64,000 bases of DNA from Chloranthus sessilifolius. Lineage: Eukaryota > Streptophyta > Magnoliopsida > Chloranthales > Chloranthaceae. Made by a program: the position numbers and the translations under genes. The stretch lies in assembly GCA_021018995.1 (NCBI GenBank), contig CM037585.1, forward strand, positions 128,368,831 through 128,432,830. Reading direction: 5' to 3'. A model generated the notes under the pieces. The model did not search any database, had not been told where the DNA came from, and was given only the letters and a program-made list of their open reading frames with translations. Below are positions 45,801-56,939 of the stretch, one piece after another (the stretch's first letter is position 1; each line of letters starts with the position of its first letter).

Positions 45801-48800
45801 GGAGCGAAAATCAGAACTAGGCGTAAAGACGACAATTCAGGAAAAGAGATCAAAAATTTCGATCGATCGAATGCCAACGGCAATATTTTATGTATATGAG
45901 AATTTCGATCGGACGATTTTCAATTTCGATCGAATGAAATTCAATTTCGATCAATCGAATTTCAATTTCGATAGATCGAAATCGCGCCGAGCTGTTTTAG
46001 TTGCTTTAAACTTCTAAACTCGAACTTTAAACTTTAGGGGTTTAATTGTCTTTTAGTTAATATTCGTTTCAGGGTTTTCTTTTATTGTAAGACCCCTATA
46101 TAAGGTCTTTAAACAATGTAATTAGGGAGTTGATTATTGAATGAAAGAGAGTTGCTTTTGTGCAAAGCCTAGAGAGCTTGTGAAAAGCTTTCAACCAAGG
46201 GAGTGAATCCTTCAAACCTTGAGGAGTGAGCGATCATTTCTCATGCGACTTGGAGCGAAGCCGATGTACTGCTGGGGTGTGAAGCTTCGGGAAATCCTTG
46301 GCGTGAAGTCTTGGAATCTATCCTTTTATTTTATCTTTTTCTAGTTGTTGTCAGGTAATATCTTCCCTATATCCTTTGATAAAAGAACAAAAATCTCAAA
46401 ATCCCCGAGGAGTCAAGATCCAATATTGCAATTATCGCTTGATACCCTAAACTAGAACAAATTCCGAGTTCCTTCATCGGAGCCATTTTTCTAGATCGGG
46501 AAAAATTTCACGCATGCAGACGCTGAGCGGATTAATCTAACTTGTTTTATTAATTTCATTGAATTAGTTTTAATGTGTTGCATGATTTAAAGTATTTCTG
46601 CTATTCAATTCATTCTAAAAGTTAATCCCAAATTCGCATATTAGGATTTAGCGATTGTCCCGCGTCAGGAATGTTGGTGTGTCACTAGTACTTATGTGTC
46701 ACTAGTAAGTGTAATATACCCTTAAAGATGTTATTGATGTATATAGGATTCTATTGTGACGTAAAAATAATTATGATATGTGGGTGTAGGAAAGACAACC
46801 GTCACAACCCTAATTTCTCTCTCTATATATCTATCTATCTATCTCTCTTCTTCCTCCTCCAAAACCCTAACTCCATAAACCCTAATCAATTAACCCTAAA
46901 GTCTATAAAATTCATCGGTGCTTAGATTACTAATGAATCCTACACCATACATCTTGCACACACTTCAACCAAATGGAGTAGTGGGTAGCAGAAACAAAGA
47001 ATACACATCTCCTCAAGGTTGTTAAGGAATTTTGCATCAATGAGTATTCAGAGATGTTCGATCTCTTTTGGATCGAACGAATGTTCCTAAACTATATTAG
47101 AGCTTAATATTAGGGCGTATAAATACAAAAAGTATGATGCTTTAACAACCTCGGTAGTATCCTTTCATGCAAGGGCAGTTTCCGATCTTTCTTGTGTTTC
47201 TCCACAATTAGGTGGATTTTTCTAGTTATGCAAGTCAGTGAGAGAGTTTAGTTCTCCTCCAAAATTTGTCCTTCACATGGTTTTTGTTCTTCAAACTGTA
47301 TCAGAGTATCAATCGTAGATACTCAATAAGTAATACAATAAAAAAATAAATTATCAGTATCTAACAATTTTTATTACAATTTAGAGGTTTGAGAAAATTT
47401 CAGTTCTACCCTTCGCGTGAGCATGAAATTTTTGCAATGATGGACTTACCCAAAGCATGTTTTTGCTGTGTGAACCATTCATGGACATTAAAATAACAGG
47501 TTTCAAACAAAAATCCTAGAAAAGCTCAAATAGCAGTGGTTCCAAAAGGCTCCAAAACAAAATGTGTACTAGTGTCATTGGTTTGAAATCTCGTCCGAGA
47601 CGAGACGTCTCGCGTCTCGGGGGGTCAGCGAGACGAGATTTAAGTGTGTTTCGCCCTCGAGATGCAGTATAGAAAATATTTATTTTATATTTTAATTTAT
47701 AGAGCCTGTTAGGCTAGTACACCATTGAAGGTGGACTAATCATTATCTTTGTACACATGACACTATTTTATTGTACCATATTCTGTCTATGTGGTGATCT
47801 CGTCAACAGCTATCACGGTGTGTCCAAATCTGTGCACTCTACTATCTGCTATTATTCTTATTCTTTAACGGCTAATATTGAAGATCATTGATCCGATGGT
47901 ATGCAATTGATTTATAGATGTGATTCTTTGACTAAGATATGCTCCAATCGTGCACAGCCACTTGGACTGTTTAGCTTGATGACCTATATTTGCCACGTTG
48001 CATAATAGTGAAATATTCTTTAATGGTGTAAGATTAAACAACTATTTTAATGGTGTAATAACATTAAAAGGGCTATTTTCGTTTCACGCTGTATCGCCGA
48101 GATGTCTCGGGGCTGTCCGAGACAACTCGGAAATTCAATATTTCAAACCATGGTGACATCCCATGACAAACAAAAGCAGGACTAGATAAATGAGATATTC
48201 ATACATAACTGAGCTTGTTTTATAATTATCAATCAAATCAGAGAATTTTGGGCGTAGTACAATAGAAGCTTAAATGTAGCATTATATACGAATTTCGAAC
48301 TTCGGAGAATGAAATGTATAACGAAAGAGCTGATTTAAAGTGCACGACGAAAATAACATACCGGCAACGGATATCTGTGTTATATCAATGGCACCAACAC
48401 AAATCCATTTGGCAGCATCAACGCCGAAAGCAACAGGAAGTGACTGTTCGAGACAGTATAAGTGTACGATGATTTCATTGGTTGCATCTAATAAATGTGT
48501 AATAGTAACTACTCATATAGGCAGATACTCAAAATGAAAATATAAAAAAGAGAAGAAAAAATACCTGAAGGCCCATAGCTCTATCTCCTTCTATACTTTT
48601 GAAGTCATTTATGATGGCAATCCCCAGCTGAATTGCCCAAGAAAAAAATAAAATAATAATATCATATAAAGTTGCTCGATCCATTTGAGGTCAAAAATAT
48701 GCTTGAGATATAACTATTGACTGCATACCCCAGCTATGCTGTACAAGAGTGTGAGGACAACTACATCCGGGGTAAGAGTCCCAAATAAAGCCTGACCAGC

Positions 48801-51800
48801 CCACCTGAACAAACAAGTAGAGCAGAATACTTATGAATGTCAGTAAAGAATATGGTTCAAAATACCAGAAAATAATGGATGTAACGGCTGCTATAGAGCG
48901 GTACCGGCCAGGTCCGAGGCATTATATACCTGCTAGAACACACCGGGGTGTATACCGCCCGGTAGATTCAGACTACCGGATTTACCGGCTGCTATATACC
49001 AGATTTTCCAGTATTTATAGAGATTTTATGAGATTTTGAGCACATATATCGCATTTTAGGTGTGGAAACTGTATTTTAAGTAATAAAAAATTTTAGGTGA
49101 ATCCAAAGGTTGTTACAATATACTAGAGATCCGAATTAAGTACCAAAGATTTGAGGTAACTGTTTAAGATCTTTATAAAGATTTTAATGTTTTAAAATCC
49201 TTGGCTACGGAACTTAGAACCCTTATATATGGTTCTTAAATTCTAAACTCTTTTAAGAATCATGAAATCTAATGAGCGTTATGAAGTTAAAACCCTTGGA
49301 AATGGGTTTTAATTTTTATACCCTTCGAGACTTAAATATAGAAAATTTATTTTGATTCTTTTAATTTTTTACCTTCTTTTTATCTTTTTTAATATTAAAA
49401 ATACCAGTATATTCTGGAAAATATCAGCCAGTATTTCCAGTATACACTGATACTGGAAAATACCAGCCGGTATTTCCGGTATACACTGGTACCAGCTGTG
49501 ACCGGAACAGCTACCAGAGCCGAGATTTAGACTTTTGGTAGAGAGTCATACAAATTTGATCTTACATCCTGCATACAGATAATTGTCAAGGTAAAAAATA
49601 AAATAATAAATGCACTCCAACAATGATTGGTGCTAACAAAAAAAATTTCAAAGGACTTATCTTCCAAAACTTTATAATATTGATTATAGGAGGAAGGCTA
49701 CTAAAAATAAGAAACACTGTACCATGGTAAACTGATATAGCTCGACCCGAGAGCAAAATTTCCAATCCACCCGTTCTGCTTGAGCTGCAATGTAAGAAAG
49801 ATTTGAGTTGAACAAATTTACAAAGTAGTTAGGTAATGAAGTAGCTTATAGTTACCAAATATAAATAACTTTAATGATTTTGATAACATGATGATGAGAA
49901 GATAATTTTGGAACCTTTAGAGGTGGAGCGGAGTATATGTATGAAAGCAAGGATCCACCCACAGCAAGGTAAAAAATTACAGGAAACTTATGCCCTGCCT
50001 GAAATAAGAGAAGAGATTCATAAACTAATGTAGCGTGAGCCAACCATCATTTCATCTTGAATATTTTTTTTAGATGGGCATCACTTAAGGACACTTACCC
50101 ACACATCTAAAAATGCTCCCAAGCCAAGTCCTCCTAAAAGCAGCACCCAGATTTGGGTTATGACCTGAAAGAGCAGCTTTGATTATGAAAATATGGCAAT
50201 CCATTTATTAATCACGATATCAAGCTTTTTTTTTTGTAAATTATATAGAGGTTGCATTTTTATGTGTTTGATCGCTTTTCAATTGAAAATGAGTTTCCAC
50301 AGGGTCACTGAACCGTGTTCTTTTAAAAAGAAAAACGGGTCCCCAGAACTGGACACGTGACGACGATGCTTATAGATTTGTGGTGTCGAAGATTGCATCG
50401 AGAAGACATCTCTATGGCGATATTAGGGTTAGTTGAACACTTTTAAAATGAATGATTGCCATATAAATATCCAAAACCTCATTTAGCCTTTCATTTTAAA
50501 GTCGTTTGACCAACCCTAAGACCATAGAAATTTTTTTTTGTGATCATTGTCATCATCAAGATCTACGCATAGTGGGCTTAGCATCAAGAGGCACAATTGA
50601 TGAAAAATAGTGCCACGCGTCCAATTTCCAATTTCACTTGAAAAGAGTGCAAACCACAACAAATGTTGTTTCATGTAGGATCTAACTTCTAAGAGAACAT
50701 TGATTGAGATTTAGTTGGATCAGAATTCACATGTCTTGTGCAATATTTTTTCCAATTCACATCGGAGCAATTTGCATCTCATAGATAACAAGGTCAAACG
50801 TTAAAAACAATTCCAATTGGTCCCATTGATTACTTCCAATGGTTTCCCAGCAAGTTGATCTATCTGTCATCTATTTCAATTAGTTATAAAAAAGAATATA
50901 TTCCAACAATTGCTAGAAATTTGAAAACAAATAGGAGATCATTCATGAGGCGAGGAGTTGAACTTATAAAGATAAGGGGATATAATGAATATTAGAAAAC
51001 TGGTGAAATTCAGAAAAATAATCATTGAGTTATTTTATCGGGACTTGAATACAAATACCCAATATCGGGACTCAACCTTGTTTAGTAGACCAAACAATGA
51101 AACATCAACATCATTCAATACAATTAAACATAAACCAATACAACAAAAATCAGACGTTTGTAAGCATGAGTATAAAAGTTTCAATAAACAGAGATGGACA
51201 ACAAAATATATAGAGGGGTCAATGAAGGGAACAAAGTCCCAGCTAATAAACATAAGGGGGTTTCTGCATTTACCCCGATAAGATATGTCTTATTTGCACT
51301 CCGCCCCCCGCGTTTCACGTATTTATACTGCGGCCCTTGCTTTTGTGATTACTTTACTTATAGTGTCCTATCAGTTACAAGACTAATCTTTGACTGCTCT
51401 ACATTAGACAATGGTGATCATGGATGTACATCAAACGTGGTTCTTGGATTACTTTTCAAGATGTGTGCCACGTGAAAATGAAAATTTGATCGTCTGATTG
51501 TAGGTTCATGATCTGAAACAATCTTCATCAACTGATTCAAAGCAGTCAAAGGTTATTTTGTCGGAGAATCCATCAGTGTAGGGGGTAATAAGTAAAGGAA
51601 ACAAAAAAACGAGGACCACAATGTAAGTAAGTAAAACACTGGGGAGGAGTACAAATAAGACATATCTCAAGGGGATAAATGCCAAAAACCCTAAAAGTAA
51701 CAATTTATCCTTTCATGTTTTGCAAGTAAATTAATTTCCTTTGTTTATCTTTTTATTTTTACATATGAGTCCATGAGTCTGGATTGTTTTCAGAGTCTGA

Positions 51801-52260
51801 ATTGTTTTTAGCAACCAAGTCATTTGAACATGTAAAAATTGATGAGTGAAATATCCCAATATGAGAAAAAACCATCAGCTCCACAAGAAAAGCAAGTCAA
51901 GTAAGATCGGAAACATGCAACATGGTTGAAAATAAATAGCTTAATACTTTTGCATACCTCTCCCTCGGATATTGCTCCTGAAGGAATTGGACGATATGGT
52001 TCATTGATTGCATCAATTTCTCGATCATACCAATCATTGATCGTCTACAAACAAAACGAAACTAACAAATCAGACGAGTATAGAAGATCCATACAACTTC
52101 GTAGATGTAAGTTGAGATTTTGAGCCACCTGATAAAGCAAAGTAAGCACCAAAGAATCCGTGAAGAGAGTTAACCTGAGTGTAGCCAGTTAGACATGGGC
52201 CTGACATTATCATGCAAACAATTGATTTAGCAACATCTTCAACAGTCCATTGAAAGTTTC
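33952..52260 (-). CDS. CHLG: Chlorophyll synthase, 11 exons, 5' part outside window
   Basis: It esterifies chlorophyllide a with phytyl or geranylgeranyl diphosphate, the last step of chlorophyll synthesis, as a UbiA-type prenyltransferase in the thylakoid membrane. Exons in gene order: 52,175-52,260; 51,958-52,044; 50,099-50,164; 49,915-49,998; 49,723-49,784; 48,729-48,804; 48,565-48,627; 48,362-48,443; 35,238-35,314; 34,107-34,154; 33,952-34,014. All borders are GT-AG and phases join cleanly, giving 263 full codons ending LLVTALATSH-stop. The first Asp-rich diphosphate-binding motif, NDWYDREID, is at 52,012-52,038; the second, NDFKSIEGD, at 48,583-48,609. Other family blocks are NFQWTVEDVAKSIVCM, YIYSAPPLK and KQNGWIGNFALG. 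The expected transit peptide and first ~110-120 residues are missing, so the 5' exons lie beyond 64,000. No disabling change was seen. Confidence 0.95.
34155..35237 (-). other. CHLG intron (1083 bp) with a hAT MITE
   Basis: It lies between the GT after 35,238 and the AG before 34,154. It holds the MITE at 34,229-34,418 and otherwise featureless A/T-rich DNA. Confidence 0.85.
34229..34418. mobile_element. hAT-type MITE with perfect 8-bp TSD, in CHLG intron
   Basis: Termini CATGAGTCAAAATT and AATTTTGACCCATG are inverted. The 8-mer TTCAAGCC flanks both sides (34,221-34,228 and 34,419-34,426). The interior is made of degenerate ATCGGTTTTGG / CCGATACGTATCGG motifs. The same end type (CATGG-xTxAAAA) is seen at 36,283-36,972 and 40,873-41,078. 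Confidence 0.85.
35315..36282. other. Intron DNA without a recognised element
   Basis: A/T-rich; short GAGTCGAG motifs near 35,880-35,935 resemble those of the neighbouring MITE. Confidence 0.4.
36283..36972. mobile_element. hAT-type MITE rich in GAGTCGACTCG motifs
   Basis: Inverted termini CATGGTATTAAAACTCG / CATGGTTTTAAAATTCG. The flanking 8-mers GTAGACAC and TTAGATAC agree at 6 of 8 positions. Palindromic GAGTCGACTCG copies fill both ends, and a (TA)n run (about 36,792-36,858) and a GAAGAA tract lie between. Non-coding. Confidence 0.65.
37100..39830. repeat. Candidate old solo LTR region
   Basis: The segment has LTR-like traits: degenerate CACCTGCGTGGGCCATCT repeats (37,110-37,560), a TATAAATAGCAG box near 37,688, a pyrimidine-rich start region, a tandem array, and no coding domain of its own. 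Borders and a 5-bp TSD were not found, so this is an inference. If real it is a fossil of long-LTR gypsy type. Confidence 0.3.
38435..39270. repeat. Tandem array, ~108-bp unit, about 8 copies
   Basis: The unit contains CTCGTTGACTTTTGGTCAAA, CGATCATAATACGAGATCGT and AACGAGATCCAACGGTGGAT, then TTTATTACATGTTGACCAAA. Copies begin about every 100-115 bp, with an early shortened unit. Divergence between copies suggests an old array. Confidence 0.8.
40873..41078. mobile_element. hAT-type MITE inside the copia fossil
   Basis: Termini CATGGGTTAAAAT and ATTTTGATCCATG are inverted. Flanking 8-mers GTGTATAG (40,865-40,872) and TTGTATAG (41,079-41,086) differ at one base. The interior is degenerate TGTATCG / CGTATCGTCCGACACG motifs. 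Same end family as 34,229-34,418. Confidence 0.8.
42345..42782 (+). mobile_element. RTE-type LINE, 3' end fragment
   Basis: It reads IVRPTILSGAKCWATKKR, VAEICVFRWMC, NEYIRESLRVAPIKEKI, then HLRWFGHIHRM, the conserved C-terminal tail of plant RTE reverse transcriptases. It ends CCAAATAGATTGGATAATGTTGTGATGATGATGAT, the usual short-repeat RTE tail. The 5' portion is missing, with one TGA inside. It lies within the copia fossil's 3' part. Confidence 0.8.
42922..43929 (+). repeat. Left LTR of gag-only gypsy element
   Basis: 1008 bp. It includes a GATCGATC-type palindrome array (43,040-43,255), a TATATAAGG promoter-like box (about 43,368) and a long R/U5-like region. It is paired with 45,733-46,667. 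Confidence 0.9.
44046..45580 (+). pseudogene. gag region of the gypsy fossil
   Basis: Retrotransposon gag domain (DAPTFDGKRQPKVFLEWVAS region) followed by a CCHC zinc knuckle and an acidic C-terminal part ending near 45,578. The family packages element RNA. Broken, with a handful of interruptions. Confidence 0.75.
45733..46667 (+). repeat. Right LTR of gag-only gypsy element
   Basis: 935 bp, colinear with the left LTR and shorter mainly within the GATC palindrome array (about 45,855-45,985). Confidence 0.9.
46990..47570. other. Intron DNA, nothing recognised
   Basis: Possible remainder of the copia LTR or its flank; no border could be set. Confidence 0.35.
47575..48155. mobile_element. GAGACGAGACGTCTCG-type MITE, split by another MITE
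   Basis: Outer termini TTGGTTTGAAATCTCG and TATTTCAAACCA are inverted and rich in CCGAGAC / GTCTCGG motifs. Between about 47,705 and 48,075 lies a copy of the 6.7-kb MITE family (GTGTAAGAT, AATATTGAAGATCATTGAT segments), so this is one element inside another. Confidence 0.55.
48805..49722 (-). other. CHLG intron with a CCGGTA-motif repeat
   Basis: About 48,880-49,510 is a MITE-like repeat. Its ends are crowded with TACCGGCCGGT / ACCAGCCGGTATTTCCGGTA motifs and its centre is plain A/T-rich DNA. The ends could not be fixed. Confidence 0.55.
50165..51957 (-). other. CHLG intron (1793 bp) with a MITE
   Basis: It holds the MITE at about 51,253-51,692 and otherwise nothing recognised. Confidence 0.85.
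51253..51692. mobile_element. Foldback MITE with ~110-bp TIRs, in CHLG intron
   Basis: The inverted arms GGGGTTTCTGCATTTACCCCG..AGATATGTCTTATTTG and their partner at the right (CAAATAAGACATATCTCAAG..GGGATAAATGCCAAAAACCC) are clear. A second, older element related to 7130-7514 seems to form its centre (51,390-51,560). TSD not resolved. Confidence 0.65.
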
Positions 52261-52439
52261 CTGCAATATATATAAAATCTGATGATAAATTTTAAGCACA
52301 AAAATCAGTAGTTGATTATTAGACAGTAATATCTTTAACACTATTTTTTCAGCAAGACCACAATTAACAACAAAAGGTAATAATCAGTCTTCGAAGGTTT
52401 CCAGCAATATATAAAATTCGGTAAAAAACCTGCAGACTC

Positions 52440-53230
52440 AAAGTCACTAGTTAATGATTAGATAGTAATACTATTGTAATATATGTGGGATGTATGTTGT
52501 GGTAGTTTTAATATTGGGTGTGTAAATGTTGTAAGGATAAATCTCTCTTTCTCTTTCGCTTTTTCTTCTTCTTCCTCTCTCTCTCTCTCTCTCTCTCACC
52601 TAGCAAACCCTAGCCCTAACATATTCATCTTCACCTATCTAACCATAATATCAAAGTTATCTGGGTATCAAAGCCAATACCTGTGCTTTCATGTTGCAGA
52701 TGCCATCCATCATCAGCTGACGTCAATATAACGCCATGCTGACATTAGCGTGGTGCCGAGGTCAACTCATTGACATCAGATCTTATATCAAAGAACACTA
52801 GTCTGATCGGATTTTACCGATGAGCAACTTTTGTAAAGGCATCGGCCCTTCCTGATCATCAGAAATAAGTTTCTCAAAAGAATTTATGTGAATCAGAGAT
52901 TCACGGTTTTCTGAGTACATTTGTACGTACGTGAGCAGAAACTTGTCGAATCCAGTATGTTTTTGTTCGGTTTTTCATAAGGAACCTCCGATGAAGGTGC
53001 TTTTCGATTTGGATTCATTCAAGAGGTATTTGATTGTATTCTCTATTTTCTCTAAAAAGGGCCATTTTCACATTTTTCTGATGCCCGTATTTCTATAACG
53101 TTTTTTTATGCCATTTGTTGTGGAGGTTTGATTTAGTTTTCCTTTAAGAATCCATTGGGTGTAGGTAATTTCACGATGTGCGCAGGTTTCTATAATGTTT
53201 ATGGAAATGTGCTATTACACTACTATTCAT
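52440..53230. other. Unassigned repeat, possible LTR remnant
   Basis: A TATATGTGGG..(TC)n..CAAACCCTAG segment is followed by CTGGGTATCAAAGCC (about 52,661), which resembles a tRNA-Met primer site. This could be the end of an old LTR or part of the adjoining pararetrovirus leader. Confidence 0.25.
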
Positions 53231-56200
53231 TGTATCATTGATTTTGTTGTGGTTTTGGATGATTTTTCCCACACTACCTTTATTGTGGATTTTCTTTTCC
53301 GAATTTCCTATTAACATCTCTGATCCATCCTCTTTAACTTTCAGTTATAGAGACCAAAATCTTGATATTAGCGGATCTTTGGATTCTAATCTATCTCATG
53401 GATCACTTGCGTCAACTGTCAATCTTAATGACACAAATTTTATCCCCTCGATACAATCCATAAATTTTCACCTTGGGAATACGATTGGAATTAAAAGCTA
53501 AAAACATTTCTACTTGGCTTAATGATAAAAAATTCATTACCCCAAAAATACTTTGTTTCCCAAACATGCATGGAGACTTTTTATTAGGCAATAATTATTT
53601 AACAGCCTATTTACCAATAACCTTAAACATAGGTTCTATTGGTCTCTCAAGGATGAAGTAGTACAAATCCCGCTACTTCAAATACATAAATCAAAATGTG
53701 ATAAAGGATTTGCGCCTAACCAGCGTGGTGATATTACACACAATATTACCTTAATTGAACCAAAGCATTGGCTATGTTCTACTCTTAAAGAAAATTTTAG
53801 TGATGATCCACTAAAACTTTGGCATAAAAGTCCTAGATATTGTCATATTAAATTAAAAGATCCAAATGTTATAATTAGAATAAAACCTATGATCTATACA
53901 AAAATAGACATAGATGAATTTGAGATACAAATTACAGAATTATTAGATAAAAATCTAATTGAACCTACTAAAAGTCCTCATTCAAGCCCTGCATTTTTGG
54001 TAAGAAACCATGCAGAAATCAAAAGAGGTAAAGCAAGAATGGTCTTAAACTACAAAAGACTAAATGAAAACCTTGAATTTAATGGATATTTTATCCCAAG
54101 GAAAGATGTTTTGATTAACCAAATCAAAGGATCAAAGATTTTCAGTAAATTTGACTGTAAATCTGGATATTGGCAATTAAAGCTTACTGAAGAGTCAAAA
54201 GCTTTGACTGTTTTTAGTACACCATGAGGACATTATCAATGGAAAGTAATGCCATTCGGGTTAAACATTGCCCCACAAATATATCAAAGATGGATGAATT
54301 CTATGTTCTATCCATACAAAGAATTTCGTGTTGTCTATATAGATGGCATATTAGTTTTCTCAAAAAGCGAGAAGAACATAAAAAACATTTAAAACAAATC
54401 CCAAGAAGATGGAATTATCCTGTCACCCTCAAAAATAAAGTTGAAAAAGAATCAATAGAATTCCTAGGTCTTATTTTAAATCATGGCGGTTTAAAATTAC
54501 AAGATCATATTATAATAAAAATTAAAGATTTCCCTAAAGTCTTCTTGGTATTCTAAATTATGGAAGAAATTATTTTAAAAACTTAGCAAAAAAAGAAATC
54601 CCTTTAATAAATAAACTCAAAAAAGTACACTTTTTTTGGAAAGAACAAGATAAAATTCTTCTACAACATATTAAAAAAGACTTACAAAATTGTCCCTCAG
54701 TTTATTTTCCTCAAAATGGAGATAAACTTATTTTAAAAATAGATGCTTCTGATCTATGTTGGGGATGTGTATTAAAAGCAATCCCTTCACAAGAATGGGA
54801 AGAAAAAGATCCTCTTCATTCTTATGGAATAAAACCAAGAAAAACACCTTTAACCAAAAAAGTACACAGCAAAGAACTTTTATGTGGATATAATTCTGGA
54901 AATTTTAAATTAATGAACAGAATTACATTCGAAAAAGAATTATTAGCAGTAAAACTTGCTATTAAAATATTTCATATTTATTTATCCCCTGAAGTTTTTA
55001 TTGTAAGAAATGACAATCAAGCAGTTAAATAACAGAAATATTATAGACGGTAGAAGATTAAAGTGGTATAATCAAATTGCTCTTTATTCTTTTGAAGTAG
55101 AACATGTCAAAGGAAATACTAACTTATTAAATGATTTTTTAAGCAGGAATCCAGCTTAAAGCCACTAACAAAAGTGGATTAACACAAAATTATGTTTCTA
55201 TCATAGGTGATGGAAAAAACTCTATCGGAGTGGATTACAATTGCTAAAAAGGCAAAAATGGCAAAAGGAGGAAACCCCTCTTCTTCACAAAGAATAGTAT
55301 ATGTAGTATTAAAAGGTTACCAACCAGAAATTTACATGTTTTGGCTAGCCTGTCAAAAACAAATAACAAATTTTCCAAGTGCATGCTACCAAGGTCATGA
55401 ATCTTTAAGCGAAGCCAAAACAGTTTTTGCTTTGTTCCAATCAACCAAGCGACTGGAAAACACCAGTATTAATAATATTCCTGACTTCTATAACTCAGGA
55501 ATTCTTTTAGACATATACTATGATCTGAATGGAGCATGGAAAAGTCAACTTATTAAAGACAAAAAACAGTTCTAAAGATGTATGAGTTCCCTGGCCATCA
55601 AAATAATGGATAAGGAAACAAAATTGCATACATTACAAGATTGCTCTTTTGCCCTTGTAAAAACTCTTTCATGGGAATCAGAAAATTTTACCCTTGAGAA
55701 AATAAACAATTTTCTCGATTTAGCTGACCGTTTAGATACCCATTTTTCTGACCGCTTTTTTCACAAATTGAAAAGCATCTACTTGTTTGAAAAAATTTAA
55801 CATGTTTTACCAAGTGACATCAGCAACACTTTGATGACACAGATAGAAGACCATGAAGATAAGATTAAACAAATTTTATTGGATAATTATAAATTGGTAA
55901 ACTTTTATGAGTCTTTATCTTCCAAAATTATAGATATTCACAGAAGCTCAACTCTATAATTTAGAAGAATGTATTGACTGGGGATTAGTAAAACAACTAA
56001 TCTTTCCTGGATATCCATTAACAGGATTTTCGATGATGATCAAAACAATGGTCTATCATCTCACAACATTTAAACCGAATGGTATATTATACCTTTTGGA
56101 TCACGAGCACAATTGGTTGGAGATTACGGGAAAAGTTCTATCAGCCTTATCAAATTTGGTTTCTGGACATAATTAAAGATTACGAATTCGATGATGTCGA

Positions 56201-56930
56201 AATTGAAGACCCCATGGCAAAAGCCAATGTACTAGCAATCAATCCAAAATCATATTGGATTAGATCTATGAAGAACTTCTCACAAATGGCACGGAAAATC
56301 ATTGTTGCAGACAATCGGTTTAACATCATTGATGGTCGAAGAATTTTTACTACAAATCTTCTAATAGAATACATGAGAACTCAAGGATAAATTTCAGAAG
56401 TAGAAGAACTATTGAAAAGATTTGACACAAGAAAAGATCTCGATCTTCCAGAACACCTTGATATTGAAACAACAATGCTAGAGGAAGAAGAGCTACAGGA
56501 CAGTCAAAACCCTGATAGTCATGCGTCAGAAGATCTATGTACTACCACAATCTGGAAAATCGCATGGAAGCATAGTGGACCTCACCACTATCCCAAAAAG
56601 TAAAGTAGCATGATCGATTCCAAAAGCATTCCGGACACGTCGCTACTCATCTGACGTCAGCCATGACGATATCCGCCTGCAAAAAAGCAAAGTGAATCGA
56701 ATCAAATTTACTTTTGAAAAAACAAAAGTAGATTTTATTCGTCTTTTGTAAAAGTAAAGTTAGATGCTTATCTTTCTTTTGTAAAAGTAAAGTTAGATGC
56801 TTAACTTTATCTTCCTTTTTCATTTTTTTGAAAGAGGACTTTTGTAACAAGAAGATTTGAGGCTGTGTGGAAGGCTTATAAATAGGTATTGAGAAGTAGA
56901 GTGAAGGCATCGAGTCTTAGATCATTTTCT
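53230..56930 (+). mobile_element. Endogenous pararetrovirus fossil (Caulimoviridae), copy 1
   Basis: In order: the end of an aspartic-protease-like part (about 53.47-53.66 kb, LLGNNYLTAY), reverse transcriptase (about 53.9-54.5 kb, FDCKSGYWQL), RNase H (about 54.7-55.1 kb, IDASDLCWGC), then a viroplasmin/transactivator-like domain (55,207-55,575, VYVVLKGYQPEIY), further viral sequence to about 56.6 kb, and a leader with a CTTATAAATAGG promoter-like box (about 56,873). No LTRs and no integrase were seen, which fits Caulimoviridae and not an LTR element. The genus is undecided. Broken, with several breaks; old enough to predate the hAT insertion in its inverted sister copy. Confidence 0.75.
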
Positions 56931-56939
56931 TAGAGTTTA

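Larger units (their letters stand above)
42922..46667 (+). mobile_element. Ty3/gypsy-related gag-only LTR element (fossil)
   Basis: Two LTRs (42,922-43,929 and 45,733-46,667) begin TGAT(G/A)CGGGAC and end GTCCCGCGTCA. Flanking 5-mers GGAGT and GGAAT differ at one base. A PBS-like TGGGATCAGAGC follows the left LTR at 43,934-43,945 (initiator tRNA-Met type). The 1.8-kb interior codes only for gag, including a CCHC knuckle (CYKCQGFGHFASQCP, about 44,958-45,002); protease, RT, RNase H and integrase are absent, as in the TR-GAG class. It has a handful of breaks. The LTRs are still very similar, so it is relatively young. Confidence 0.85.
39950..46990 (+). mobile_element. Ty1/copia retroelement fossil, interrupted by later insertions
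   Basis: Integrase C-terminal-like text occurs at about 40.0-40.3 kb, an RT start (NNTREETVLPKWKVVGCKWV) at about 40,780-40,872, and a YVDD box near 41,526-41,538. A PPT-like AACTTAAGGGGAG lies at 42,908-42,920, with a copia-style LTR beginning TGTTGG after the gypsy insertion (about 46,672 on). It is broken in many places (ten or more by eye) and the 5' LTR was not identified. Later insertions into it are a MITE at 40,873, an RTE fragment at 42.34 kb and a gypsy element at 42,922. Old. Confidence 0.7.
35315..48361 (-). other. Giant CHLG intron (13,047 bp)
   Basis: It begins with GTATGT after the exon ending at 48,362 and ends with a TTTCAG before 35,314. Inside are a CATGG-ended MITE (36,283-36,972), a candidate solo LTR with a tandem array (about 37.1-39.8 kb), a copia fossil with three later insertions (about 39.95-47 kb), and a nested MITE pair (about 47.6-48.15 kb). 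Confidence 0.9.

Noticed and set aside
53230-55160. Reading the RT region as a Ty3/gypsy retrotransposon
   Set aside because: A viroplasmin-like domain follows, a tRNA-Met primer site lies in a viral-type leader, and no LTR or integrase is seen; Caulimoviridae fits better.
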